Below, piece after piece: positions 42,527 to 51,070 of a stretch of 64,000 nucleotides of DNA. Both the position numbers and the translations under genes were made by a program. Source of the stretch: Opitutia bacterium (lineage in GTDB: Bacteria > Verrucomicrobiota > Verrucomicrobiia > Opitutales > Seribacteraceae); assembly GCA_002730975.1 (NCBI GenBank), contig PCBO01000010.1:22734-86733 (forward strand), written 5' to 3'. The notes under the pieces are model-generated. The model was not told where the DNA came from. It searched no databases and saw only the letters and a list, made by a program, of their open reading frames with translations. Positions within the stretch are counted from its first letter, which is position 1. Each line of letters begins with the position of its first letter.

Positions 42527-43820
42527 GAGGAGACCGACATATAGGATTCCTCGGGTTTCCAGCTGATTTCCAAATGAGAGACCAGTAAAAAAGATAAAGC
42601 ATTATATCCATCAAAACGACAGCCTTGAACAAAAGAATGGCATCGCGCTGTGGAGCGAAAATACCATAAACAATGATCGTGACCAGAAAGGCCGTGACTT
42701 TCCAGATGGCTCCAAAGTGGTTGTTATGGGTTGCCGAAATCATAGTGGCTAGGGTAGATGCGACAAATCTCACCGCCAAAGCCGGCATCAGAATCTGTAA
42801 ATAGACTCCAGATTCACGCCACTCTTCACCGAATACATATGAAAAGATTGTTGGGGAAAATATAGTCAAAATAATCGCTGGAAAAAGAACGATTGCTGAT
42901 AGACCGAGTGTTAATTTTAAAAGGTGTGATCTGAGATCGGTTTGCTCATTCACTAGATCAGCTGTTTTCTTTAAATTCACCTCAGAAACAGAAGAAGCTA
43001 TAAATGACAAGGGTGTATCAGCAACGCGCAATAGCAATGCATAGTAGCCCACAATCGCTCCAGAAAAATAATTGGTCAAAAAGAATACGGGCATCGCCAA
43101 AGTAACGCCGTCTAGCAATCCTGTGGTAGCATTGAATATGGGGAATTCCCGATACTGTTTCATCAAGGCGACCTTCTCCTTTCCCCATACCAACAAGTCA
43201 GATGTCAATTCTGATCTGTATAAAAACAGCAGGTAGGTGGTCGCACATAGTGCTCCCGAGAAAAAGCCCGCCAGGAGCCCCTCAAATCCGGCGCCAAGGA
43301 ATCCGAGGGCAATGCTGGTGACGGTAATAAAAAAGGAATTCATCATCTTTCCCTTTGCCATACGGCCATAATCCGTACGACGATTTGCATAATAAATCAT
43401 TGCCGACATTGCTCCCGTCAGAAACAACATCAATGGGAGAAGATATATCCAGTTTTCTAAATTGGATGCATCGAGGAATGTAAGAATATTCTCTTTGAAC
43501 AATACCACTACAAATAAAGATGTAAGAGAGATCACTGTGGCGACACCAAAAGAGATTCCAAGCAGTTCTTTCCCTTCTGTTTCACTCTTAGGCAACACCA
43601 TTGCCACCTCATATTTACCACAAATAATTGGACTCAAAGAAGACAATACAGCAATAAAAACCGCCACTAAGCCGAAATCAGCAGGAGTGTAGAGTCGAGT
43701 CAAAACCGGACTGGCAAGAAGAGGAGCAACCTTGGCTAAAGCTGAACCACTGACTAATATGGCGACACTTTTAAAAAAAGAACTATTCCACGAACTTTGA
43801 TATAATTTGGCTAAGCGCAA
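42510..43820 (-). CDS. Oligosaccharide flippase (Wzx-like, MOP superfamily)
   Basis: 436 residues with about twelve hydrophobic segments. The N-terminus KSVAILVSGSALAKVAPLLASPVLTRLYTPADFG is the well-known start of Wzx-type polysaccharide transporters. A central FFLTNYFSGAIVGYYALLLR and FIASSVSEVNLKKTADL fit the same family. It should flip lipid-linked repeat units across the inner membrane. It is clearly different from the other flippase at 8695..10137. It starts a new block after a 239-bp AT-rich gap, where a separate promoter could lie, although I see no convincing -35/-10 pair. Confidence 0.9.
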   Translation of the reverse strand: MRLAKLYQSSWNSSFFKSVAILVSGSALAKVAPLLASPVLTRLYTPADFGLVAVFIAVLSSLSPIICGKYEVAMVLPKSETEGKELLGISFGVATVISLTSLFVVVLFKENILTFLDASNLENWIYLLPLMLFLTGAMSAMIYYANRRTDYGRMAKGKMMNSFFITVTSIALGFLGAGFEGLLAGFFSGALCATTYLLFLYRSELTSDLLVWGKEKVALMKQYREFPIFNATTGLLDGVTLAMPVFFLTNYFSGAIVGYYALLLRVADTPLSFIASSVSEVNLKKTADLVNEQTDLRSHLLKLTLGLSAIVLFPAIILTIFSPTIFSYVFGEEWRESGVYLQILMPALAVRFVASTLATMISATHNNHFGAIWKVTAFLVTIIVYGIFAPQRDAILLFKAVVLMDIMLYLFYWSLIWKSAGNPRNPICRSPREIVQ

Positions 43821-44059
43821 GTCTCGTTAAAATTCTCTTTGGAGATAGCAAAACTGGTCCATAAATTAGTCATTTAGTTTAGAAATGGGATAGGGAACTA
43901 GCCATTTGAACCAATGAAATATTAAAAAAAACGTTGCTCCAAACAAACCTAAATCTTACGCGAGTTGATCGCATTCAGCTTCAGGATAATTTAATTTTTC
44001 TTTCGGATGTGACAGCGACATAAATAAAAGGAAACAAGAAAATATATATCTAAAACCAA
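43821..44059. other. AT-rich 239-bp gap before the flippase gene
   Basis: This is one of the longest non-coding stretches in the minus-strand series. It separates the nucleotide-sugar synthesis genes from the flippase. No ORF of note, tRNA or clean terminator is visible. A run of eight T on the transcribed strand (around 43924-43931) lacks a stable stem directly before it. It is the most likely place for an internal promoter, but I find no consensus elements. Confidence 0.3.
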
Positions 44060-45157
44060 TCAAATATTACATTCCAGCAATGTTTCCATAACTTCCCCTT
44101 GATCCTCCTCGGTGAGATATGGACCCATAGGTAGACTTAAGCACTGATCTGCAAGATTTTCAGTAACGGGAAAATCACCTTTGGAATATCCAAGGGACGA
44201 AAATACCGGCTGAAGATGAAGAGGGACTGTGTAGTAAGGAACAGATGGAATAGCCTTGGACTTAAGAATTTCCTGCAATTTCGATCGATCCGCGGACTGG
44301 ATGGTATATTGAGCGTAAACGGACGTCGAGTCTGCCGCAATCATGGGGACACCAAGCACCCCGCCTTCCCCTAGATTCGATGAGTAACGCTCTCCGATTT
44401 CCTGCCTCTTTTTTACTTCTTCGGAAAATACTTCTAGGACTGCCAAAAGAATGGCGGCCTGAAGTGTGTCAAGTCGACCATTGATTCCTAAAATGGGATG
44501 ATGATGCTTACGTTCTTGACCGTGTACTCGAATCCAACGGAATTTTTCGGCTAATTCATCGTCTGATGTAAATAAAGCGCCACCATCTCCATAACACCCT
44601 AATGGCTTTGAAGGGAAAAAAGACGTGCTGCCGATGGTCGATAGATTACAGGATTTTTTATTTTTGTAAGTAGCTCCAAAGCTCTGCGCAGCATCTTCTA
44701 TAACTGGAATATTATATTTTTTGGCGATTTCGTTGATTGAATCCATGTCAGGTGTCTGACCATAGATAGAAACAGGCATGATTGCCTTGGTTTTTGAAGT
44801 TATAGCGACTTCGAGAAGTTTTTCATCCATGTTCCATGTATCCGGACGGATATCGACGAAGACCGGAGTGGCACCAAGCAAAGCTATAACCTCGGCCGAA
44901 GATATCCAAGTATATGGAACTGTAATGACTTCATCTCCTTGTCCAATGCCAAGAGCCATCAGTGCGATAAGCAGAGAGTCGGTACCGCTGGAAACGGACA
45001 CACAGTGCTTGACCCCGACATACTCAGCAAGCTTTTGCTCGAGTTGCCGAACTTCAGGACCAAGGATGAATTGCCCGTGCTCCATAACTGCTTGGATTCT
45101 TGTATCAATCTGATCTTTGATCAGGCGGTGACGAGACTTTAAGTCAATGAATTGCAT
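44060..45157 (-). CDS. wbpE: UDP-sugar 3-aminotransferase, DegT/DnrJ/EryC1 family (WbpE-like)
   Basis: 365 residues. PLP-enzyme landmarks are SVSSGTDSLLIAL (54-66), VIEDAAQSFGATY (152-164) with the cofactor-binding Asp, and the Schiff-base Lys184 in SFFPSKPLGCYGDGG. RFRWIRVHGQERKHHH and GRLDTLQAAIL follow. The combination KSCNLSTIGSTSFFPSKPLG is very close to WbpE as I remember it. WbpE transfers an amino group from glutamate to C3 of UDP-3-keto-GlcNAcA. The WbpA-, WbpB- and WbpD-like genes upstream supply and finish this reaction series. The gene follows gmd after 3 bp. Confidence 0.93.
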   Translation of the reverse strand: MQFIDLKSRHRLIKDQIDTRIQAVMEHGQFILGPEVRQLEQKLAEYVGVKHCVSVSSGTDSLLIALMALGIGQGDEVITVPYTWISSAEVIALLGATPVFVDIRPDTWNMDEKLLEVAITSKTKAIMPVSIYGQTPDMDSINEIAKKYNIPVIEDAAQSFGATYKNKKSCNLSTIGSTSFFPSKPLGCYGDGGALFTSDDELAEKFRWIRVHGQERKHHHPILGINGRLDTLQAAILLAVLEVFSEEVKKRQEIGERYSSNLGEGGVLGVPMIAADSTSVYAQYTIQSADRSKLQEILKSKAIPSVPYYTVPLHLQPVFSSLGYSKGDFPVTENLADQCLSLPMGPYLTEEDQGEVMETLLECNI

Positions 45158-45160
45158 GAT

Positions 45161-46156
45161 TTATAAGATATTAGCTTTTGCCGAAAGACACATGTCATGA
45201 ATTATTTCAGTAAAAGAATGAGTGGTTCGCCAACCTAGATTTTTTTTGGCCTTACTAGGATCACCACAAAGTCTTTGAGGCTCATTTGGACGTAAAAACC
45301 TATTGTTAATTGAAACGAAATTACGATAATCTAGTTCGAAATATTCAAAAGCCACAGAAAGAAATTCCCTGAGGCTATGAGCCACGCCGGTAGCCAAAAC
45401 ATAATCATTCGGATTCTCCTGCTGAAGCATCTGCCACATTCCCTCTACGTAATCTTTAGCATGCCCCCAATCTCTCTCCACATCCAAGTTACCAAGCTCC
45501 AACGAATCTTTTTTTTCTGCTGCAATTTCGGCTGCAGATCGAACGATTTTCTGGGTCACGAAGTTTTCGCCCCGCCGCGGAGACTCATGATTATAAAGAA
45601 TACCATTGCATACGAACAAACCATAAGATTGTCGAAAAATGCGTCCCATATGAACGCAAAATGCTTTTGAGGCCCCATAGGGAGAAGTCGGATTGAAATT
45701 TGATTCTTCGTTTTGATGGGGTTCCTGAGCATCACCAAAAATTTCTGAGGAGCAGGCTAGATAAATTTTGGGTCGGAATTCCTGATCTCGGCATATTTCG
45801 AGAAGTTTGACAGTGCAACCGGCAATTTCCTGCGTAGTAAGTTCGGGAATTTCAAAGCTTAGCCCTACATGGCTTTGTCCGGCTAGATGGTAAAACTCAT
45901 CGGGACCCACTTTTTTGAAAATTCTGCGCAGGGAAGCATCGTCATTTAAGTCCGCATAATGAAGATACAATTTATTCCCATAAATTCGATCATCCTTTAT
46001 CAGGTGATCGATACGCCACCTATTAAACGAACTGGAACGCCGGACAACGCCATGTACTTGATATCCTTTTTTCAACAAGAGCTCGGTAAGGTAAGAACCG
46101 TCTTGCCCGGTAATTCCCGTAACAAGTGCGGTTTTATGGAATTCATCCATAATCAC
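45161..46156 (-). CDS. gmd: GDP-mannose 4,6-dehydratase
   Basis: 331 residues. ALVTGITGQDGSYLTELLL is the Gmd-specific cofactor motif, then VHGVVRRSSSFNRWRIDHL, ACSSEIFGDAQE, YGASKAFCVHMGR with the Tyr-Lys pair, and NHESPRRGENFVTQKI. It makes GDP-4-keto-6-deoxy-D-mannose. The ATG at 46156 or the one two codons later (MDEFHKT) could be used; the first overlaps the upstream acetyltransferase stop by 4 bp. The usual next enzymes (fucose synthase, rhamnose reductase or perosamine aminotransferase) are not adjacent. The SDR at 7844..8698 is a possible reductase. Final sugar unknown. Confidence 0.94.
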   Translation of the reverse strand: MIMDEFHKTALVTGITGQDGSYLTELLLKKGYQVHGVVRRSSSFNRWRIDHLIKDDRIYGNKLYLHYADLNDDASLRRIFKKVGPDEFYHLAGQSHVGLSFEIPELTTQEIAGCTVKLLEICRDQEFRPKIYLACSSEIFGDAQEPHQNEESNFNPTSPYGASKAFCVHMGRIFRQSYGLFVCNGILYNHESPRRGENFVTQKIVRSAAEIAAEKKDSLELGNLDVERDWGHAKDYVEGMWQMLQQENPNDYVLATGVAHSLREFLSVAFEYFELDYRNFVSINNRFLRPNEPQRLCGDPSKAKKNLGWRTTHSFTEIIHDMCLSAKANIL

Positions 46157-46800
46157 GGTATCTTGAATGAATCGTAAGTTTTAGAACCAGTAGCTAGTTC
46201 CATTGGCAAGGTTTTCTCCTCATCGAGGTCAAGACAGTGGACGACTTCTCCCACTCTCTCATAATAATAATTCGATTCGGGACAAGCCGCTCGGTTCGAT
46301 TCATCGAATGTCAAGCGATGTCCATGACGGCTCATATGGCCTGATAATTTAGCCGGGTTGCCCAGAACTAATCCGTAATCCGGCACATTCTTGGTGACGA
46401 CTGAACCAGCACCAATGAAGCAGTAGCGTCCTAGAGTGACCCCGCAGACGATGGTAGCGTTCGCCCCAACGGTGGCACCTCGACGAATCAAGGTCTTTTC
46501 GTACAGTGTTTTCCGACTAACTTGAGAACGCGGGTTGGTGACATTGGTAAGCACGCAGGATGGTCCCAAGAACACGTCATCCTCAATAGTAACGCCTCCG
46601 TAGACCGCAACGTTGTTCTGGACCTTTACATCGTTGCCAAGGACAGCTTTGTCTGCAACCAAAACATTTTGACCCAGCGAGCAATTTCTTCCGATCACCG
46701 CCTCGGAACAAACATGGGAAAAATGCCAAACTCTCGTACCTTCGCCAATTACTGCACCATCGTCGACGACGGCTGAGTGATGAACCTTCAAATCACTCAT
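46153..46800 (-). CDS. wbpD: UDP-2-acetamido-3-amino-glucuronate N-acetyltransferase (WbpD-like)
   Basis: I use the ATG at 46800 (MSDLKVHHSAVVDDG) rather than the track start at 46848. It makes an ATGA overlap with the upstream oxidoreductase and removes 16 non-family residues; length becomes 215. The body is a left-handed beta-helix of hexapeptide repeats (IGEGTRVWHFSHVCSEAVIG, VKVQNNVAVYGGVTIEDDVF, VGANATIVCGVTLGRYCFIG). A C-terminal tail with HGHRLTFDE and a CPESN motif follows. WbpD acetylates the 3-amino group made by WbpE, giving UDP-GlcNAc3NAcA. Context with WbpA, B and E-like genes makes this call strong. Confidence 0.93.
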   Translation of the reverse strand: MSDLKVHHSAVVDDGAVIGEGTRVWHFSHVCSEAVIGRNCSLGQNVLVADKAVLGNDVKVQNNVAVYGGVTIEDDVFLGPSCVLTNVTNPRSQVSRKTLYEKTLIRRGATVGANATIVCGVTLGRYCFIGAGSVVTKNVPDYGLVLGNPAKLSGHMSRHGHRLTFDESNRAACPESNYYYERVGEVVHCLDLDEEKTLPMELATGSKTYDSFKIP

Positions 46801-47795
46801 TGGGAGAGAGAAACAGGTATCCCATTTTGATCGATGCTCGACTGGCAAGCATGAAGGACCTTCAACACCTCTATGCCGGATTGGGCATCAGTGAGAGGTT
46901 TGCTACGATTCGTGACGCAATCCAAGAAATGACGACATTCTTCACGAAGAGGTTCGACATCGATATATTCTATGGGTTCGCAATCCTCCTTTTTGAGTAC
47001 GGGAACCTTTCCATCAAATTCTACGGTTTGCGGATAAAGGAGTAGTTTTTCTCCGTAAGGAACAACGTCATTGAAGATGGCCATCTTCTTTTCACCCACG
47101 ACAACAAGGCGTTGCTCCTTGAAGGGATGCAACCAGCTGACGAATATGTGTGCACGCGATTCGTCCTTGAACCGCAAATTCGACACGGTCGCATCAACTA
47201 ATCCCTTGGTTAGATAGGAACCTCCGGTGGCGGCAATTTCGACAGGAGACTGTCCGAGCAAGCGGAGGATGACTGCGACGTCGTGCGGGGCAAAACTCCA
47301 AAGTGCATTTTCCTCGGTACGCACCTTTCCAAAGCTTAATCGGTTGGAATAGACGTAATTAATTTTCCCAAGTTCAGAGGAATCAATCAATTCACGCAAT
47401 TTGAGTACCGCAGGGTGGTACTCCAACAAATGTCCGACCATGAGGATACTTTCGGTTTGATCAGCAACTGCCTTCATTCGTTCCGCATCTTCAACGCTCA
47501 AAGCCATGGGCTTTTCGACATACACGTCCTTTCCTGCCTTCATCGCCTTGATAGCCAATTCCGCATGAGTTTCGGCAGGTGTTGCGATAGCAACAGCTTG
47601 AATTTGAGTATCATTCAAAGCATCCTCAAAATGAGAAGACACTTTGATTCTCGGAGCGATCAAGCGGGCTTGAGCTTGTCCGGATTCAGTGGCATCGACC
47701 ACACGAGCCAAGGCATTGAGAGCATGAAAATTCCGGCATAGGTTCTTGCCCCAGTAGCCGCAGCCGACCAAAGCAATTTTAGTTATATCGTTCAT
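46797..47795 (-). CDS. wbpB: Gfo/Idh/MocA oxidoreductase (WbpB/WlbA-type role)
   Basis: 332 residues. IALVGCGYWGKNLCRNF is the dinucleotide fold, VYVEKPMALSVEDAER carries the family EKP motif, and SFAPHDVAVILRLLG gives the catalytic His region. In this pathway the enzyme oxidises C3 of UDP-GlcNAcA to the 3-keto form for WbpE. Its overlap with wbpD downstream (ATGA) and with the SDR upstream (4 bp) supports that role. By sequence alone it is a general Gfo/Idh protein, so the gene symbol rests on context. Confidence 0.87.
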   Translation of the reverse strand: MNDITKIALVGCGYWGKNLCRNFHALNALARVVDATESGQAQARLIAPRIKVSSHFEDALNDTQIQAVAIATPAETHAELAIKAMKAGKDVYVEKPMALSVEDAERMKAVADQTESILMVGHLLEYHPAVLKLRELIDSSELGKINYVYSNRLSFGKVRTEENALWSFAPHDVAVILRLLGQSPVEIAATGGSYLTKGLVDATVSNLRFKDESRAHIFVSWLHPFKEQRLVVVGEKKMAIFNDVVPYGEKLLLYPQTVEFDGKVPVLKKEDCEPIEYIDVEPLREECRHFLDCVTNRSKPLTDAQSGIEVLKVLHACQSSIDQNGIPVSLSQ

Positions 47796-48778
47796 AATTC
47801 AATATCCTTCAACCATTCCCGGTTGTCCACGTACCATTGGACGGACTTTTCCAATCCTACGTCAAGAGTTGCTTCCGGTTCCCATCCGAGCAAGTTCTTG
47901 GCCTTATCGATATCAGCCCAAGTTTCCTTGAGGTCGGCAATGTGAAAAGGTTCATGATTGATCTTGGCTTTTTTGCCTAACAAAGATTCAAGCCTCTCGA
48001 TAATCGCATTGAGTGTAACCGGGTTGCGACCACCCCCGAGGTTAATGATCTCATATCCTACCTGTTGCAAGGCGGCAACAGAACCTCTTGCAATATCGTC
48101 GACAAAAGTAAAGTCGCGAGACTGGGAACCATCACCGAACATTTGAATGGTTTCTTCCTCAGCAATCCACTTGATGAATCGATAAGGCGACATGTCGGGA
48201 CGTCCTGCTGGACCGTATACGGAGAAGTAACGAACTACAGAGACATCGATTCCATAAAGACTGTGGTAACTGTAAGCCATCAACTCGGCCGCTTTCTTCG
48301 AGGCGGCGTAGGGGGAAAGAGGTTCGTTAACCGCTAGATCTTCAGTAAAGGGCATGGATTGCCCAGCATAGAGCGATGATGTGGATGCAAGAACAAACTT
48401 CTTACAACCCGACTGCCGCATACATTCAAGTAGATTAAGGGTGCCTCCCGCATTGGTAGGCAAGTAAACATGCGGATTTTTCATGCTGCATCGCACACCG
48501 ACCCGAGCAGCTAGGTTGAGCACGGCGTCAAACTGATCTTCACCATTGAAGAGGTTTTTCAACCCTTCCTCATCTTCGATATCTAGATTGTGAAAACGAA
48601 AGTTTTGGGACTGTGAATGTGCTTTGAGCTGGCCCAATCGCCAATCTTTTAGTCTAACGTCATAATAATCGTTGAGATTGTCGACACCGACCACTTGATA
48701 GCCATGATCCAACAGTTCCCGTGATAACCGAGAGGCGATAAAGCCTCCAACACCGGTAACGAGGTATTTCTTACTCAA
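47792..48778 (-). CDS. NAD-dependent nucleotide-sugar epimerase (UDP-glucuronate 4-epimerase-like)
   Basis: The track start (ATG 48814) lies 40 bp inside the upstream dehydrogenase gene and gives 12 atypical residues. A TTG at 48778 forms a TTGA overlap with that gene's stop and starts right before KKYLVTGVGGFIASRL, so I prefer it; the ATG remains possible. VDNLNDYYDVRLKDWRL is the hallmark of UDP-glucuronate/galacturonate 4-epimerases. The active site is LASTSSLYAGQSMPF plus YAASKKAAELMAYSY. It may epimerise UDP-GlcA or the UDP-GlcNAcA made by the adjacent WbpA-like enzyme. Fold is certain; substrate is uncertain. Confidence 0.88.
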   Translation of the reverse strand: MSKKYLVTGVGGFIASRLSRELLDHGYQVVGVDNLNDYYDVRLKDWRLGQLKAHSQSQNFRFHNLDIEDEEGLKNLFNGEDQFDAVLNLAARVGVRCSMKNPHVYLPTNAGGTLNLLECMRQSGCKKFVLASTSSLYAGQSMPFTEDLAVNEPLSPYAASKKAAELMAYSYHSLYGIDVSVVRYFSVYGPAGRPDMSPYRFIKWIAEEETIQMFGDGSQSRDFTFVDDIARGSVAALQQVGYEIINLGGGRNPVTLNAIIERLESLLGKKAKINHEPFHIADLKETWADIDKAKNLLGWEPEATLDVGLEKSVQWYVDNREWLKDIEL

Positions 48779-50055
48779 GCTTGAAAATATTTTGCCGGTC
48801 TTTGAATAATACAATCTCGGGTATCCACAATCGGGCAGTTGAAATTGCTAAAATCAAACCTCCTGTACTCGGTATGGTCAGTGGACAGCAAAATCAGATC
48901 GTATTTATCCTCTATGAGAACGGACTGTTTGCCTGAAAGATGGGCGTGCTCGCGAGTCTCAGGAATCACAGGGACATATGAGTCATTGTATTCAACCCGA
49001 GCTCCTTTACTTACCAAATTTTCCATGAGAACGAAAGATGGCGATTCCCGGCAATCATCGACGTTCGCCTTGTAGGCCAAGCCGAGAATCAAGATTTTGG
49101 AACCGTTCACAGCCTTACCTTGGTCGTTTAGAACGTCCACTACTTTTGCGACTACATAATCGGGCATGGCGGTGTTAATCTCTCCCGCCAATTCGATAAA
49201 GCGTGTATGCTTACCGAATTCACGAGCTTTCCAAGTCAAGTAAAATGGATCGATCGGTATACAGTGCCCGCCGAGTCCCGGACCGGGGCGAAAGGGCATG
49301 AATCCAAAAGGTTTTGTCGCGGCTGCTGAAATCACCTCGTGCACATCGATACCCATGGCTTCGTAAACCACCTTAAGCTCGTTTACCAATGCAATGTTCA
49401 CGCTCCGAAAAATGTTTTCCAAAAGTTTAGTGGCTTCCGCAGCACGGCAGGAAGACACCCGATGAATATTGTCCAAGGCTTGCCCATACAGGGTTTGGGC
49501 CAAATTCCCACAATTGGGAGTAAATCCACCAACGACCTTAGGAATGGTCTTTACGCTGGCATCCTCTCTTCCCGGATCTTCGCGTTCCGGGGAATAGGCG
49601 AGATGGAAATCGACACCTGCCTTCATTCCCGAACCATCCTCCAATACTTGACGAAGTTCGTCCTCGGTGGTTCCCGGATAGGTGGTCGACTCCAAGGTGA
49701 CTAGCACGCCCGGGGAAAGACAGGGAGCCAAAGACTTGGCAGTATCCAGCACGAAGGACAGGTCGGGTTCACGATGTTCGTCTAGAGGTGTGGGAACGCA
49801 AATGAGAATCGCCTCGACTTCCGAAATACGAACAGGATCAGTGGTGGCCTCGAAACGGCCGGCATTGACCTGCTCTGAGATACTTTCGGAAGAATAATGT
49901 TTGAGGTATGATTGTCCCGAATTGATAGCATCAACCTTCGCAGGGTCGAGGTCGAGACCGAGTACGGACACACCTGAGCGGGCGAATTGAAGGGACAAGG
50001 GGAGACCAACGTAACCGAGTCCTACCACCGAAATTTTAGAGAAGTGCTTAGACAT
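48775..50055 (-). CDS. wbpA: UDP-N-acetyl-D-glucosamine 6-dehydrogenase (WbpA-like)
   Basis: The start chosen is ATG 50055 (MSKHFSKISVVGLGYVG) instead of 50130, because the extra 25 residues are not family-like. The 8-bp overlap with the Wzz gene fits the tight operon. The protein is about 426 residues with NAD motif VVGLGYVGLPLS, LICVPTPLDEHREPDL, LESTTYPGTTEDEL, the helix EATKLLENIFRSVNIALVNE and the catalytic Cys in GPGLGGHCIPIDPFYL. It oxidises the C6 hydroxyl of UDP-GlcNAc to the uronic acid in two NAD-dependent steps. It is the entry point to the diacetamido-uronic acid route encoded here. A UDP-GalNAc dehydrogenase cannot be excluded. Confidence 0.93.
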   Translation of the reverse strand: MSKHFSKISVVGLGYVGLPLSLQFARSGVSVLGLDLDPAKVDAINSGQSYLKHYSSESISEQVNAGRFEATTDPVRISEVEAILICVPTPLDEHREPDLSFVLDTAKSLAPCLSPGVLVTLESTTYPGTTEDELRQVLEDGSGMKAGVDFHLAYSPEREDPGREDASVKTIPKVVGGFTPNCGNLAQTLYGQALDNIHRVSSCRAAEATKLLENIFRSVNIALVNELKVVYEAMGIDVHEVISAAATKPFGFMPFRPGPGLGGHCIPIDPFYLTWKAREFGKHTRFIELAGEINTAMPDYVVAKVVDVLNDQGKAVNGSKILILGLAYKANVDDCRESPSFVLMENLVSKGARVEYNDSYVPVIPETREHAHLSGKQSVLIEDKYDLILLSTDHTEYRRFDFSNFNCPIVDTRDCIIQRPAKYFQA

Positions 50056-50986
50056 GGGACGGATTGCTTCTTTCTTTACTGGAAGATTTAATTTTTGCCA
50101 AGAACTGGAGAAAATACACTGAAAAAACACCTAGGAATGCACCGCAGACACCACCGAGAACAACGATCAATTTTCGCTTGGGCTTATCGCGAGTTTCCGG
50201 AGCAACGGCGGGATCGATAACTTCAAGGGCAAAGTCCTCATTCACATTGGCTAGCATCGCCTTTTGCTTTTCGGATTCAAGCAATTTGTATAGTACTTCT
50301 CGCATATCCTTAAGGGTTGTCTTGGCCAGTTCCTTCTCTAGATACCCAACCCGTTTCTGAGAGTCCTCAATGGCTTGTTCACGAAGTTGTTCGTTTAATT
50401 GCTTAACCAGATCATTTGCCCATTGTGCTGCAATTTCGGGCTCCTTCCATGAAACGGATAGTGTGACCAGCCCAGACTTCTTGTCCTCGTTGACAGAAAG
50501 GATTTCCTTGAAAAACTCAACCGAAGCTTGCTCGTTGGGTTCATCCTCTTTTGAATCAACGATCCAAACTTTTTTATCCGCATCCCATAAATTATCGTAT
50601 AAAACACTGAGTAGGCTGTTATCCTTAATGAAGCGGAATAAAAATTTTCGAGATTCTAGGGTGGCTATGACTTGCTCGGTATTAGAACCGCTAGGTATCG
50701 AAATTCCCGCCATCGCGGCTAAACCACCGAGTTGGCCGATAGAAGACGGAACTCCTGATTTTTCCTCTTGGGCAGGTGCCAGCAAAACCTCAGCTTTGAA
50801 GATCTCTTGAGAATACAAGGCGTAAGTAACCGCCAAACCAGTAGAGATAATAGTTATGAAGACTATCAATTTCCAAGACTGCAGGAGAGAGCGGATCAAT
50901 TCGAGAAGCTCAACCTCATCATCATCCACTATAGGACTGGATTCGACCATGACGTATTTAGTATCTGATTTATTATCTGTATTCAT
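50048..50986 (-). CDS. wzz: Wzz-like chain-length determinant / polysaccharide co-polymerase
   Basis: 312 residues. Two membrane segments bracket a periplasmic domain: LIVFITIISTGLAVTYALYS near residue 45 and LIVVLGGVCGAFLGVFSVYFL near the end. Before the first is a short acidic N-terminus; the periplasmic part has charged coiled-coil-like helices (VKQLNEQLREQAIEDSQKRV). The second segment follows the expected proline-rich DPAVAPETRDKPKRK. There is no cytoplasmic tyrosine kinase domain, so this is the Wzz rather than the Wzc type. It controls chain length together with Wzy and may contact the Wza-like protein. It lies 84 bp after the GbsR-type gene. Confidence 0.9.
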   Translation of the reverse strand: MNTDNKSDTKYVMVESSPIVDDDEVELLELIRSLLQSWKLIVFITIISTGLAVTYALYSQEIFKAEVLLAPAQEEKSGVPSSIGQLGGLAAMAGISIPSGSNTEQVIATLESRKFLFRFIKDNSLLSVLYDNLWDADKKVWIVDSKEDEPNEQASVEFFKEILSVNEDKKSGLVTLSVSWKEPEIAAQWANDLVKQLNEQLREQAIEDSQKRVGYLEKELAKTTLKDMREVLYKLLESEKQKAMLANVNEDFALEVIDPAVAPETRDKPKRKLIVVLGGVCGAFLGVFSVYFLQFLAKIKSSSKERSNPSHV

Positions 50987-51042
50987 ATTTCAACAAGCTA
51001 CCGCCCTTGGCCGCTCGGATAATCCCGAAGCCAATCAATTGA

Positions 51043-51057
51043 GGCGACATGTACGCC
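51043..51057. promoter_or_regulatory. Weak inverted repeat upstream of wzz
   Basis: The 84-bp gap between the GbsR-like gene and wzz contains GGCG ACATGTA CGCC, short arms around a near-palindromic centre, 57 bp before the wzz start. It could be an operator for the adjacent regulator, but a 4-bp arm occurs often by chance. Confidence 0.15.
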
Positions 51058-51070
51058 ATAAAACTTAATT

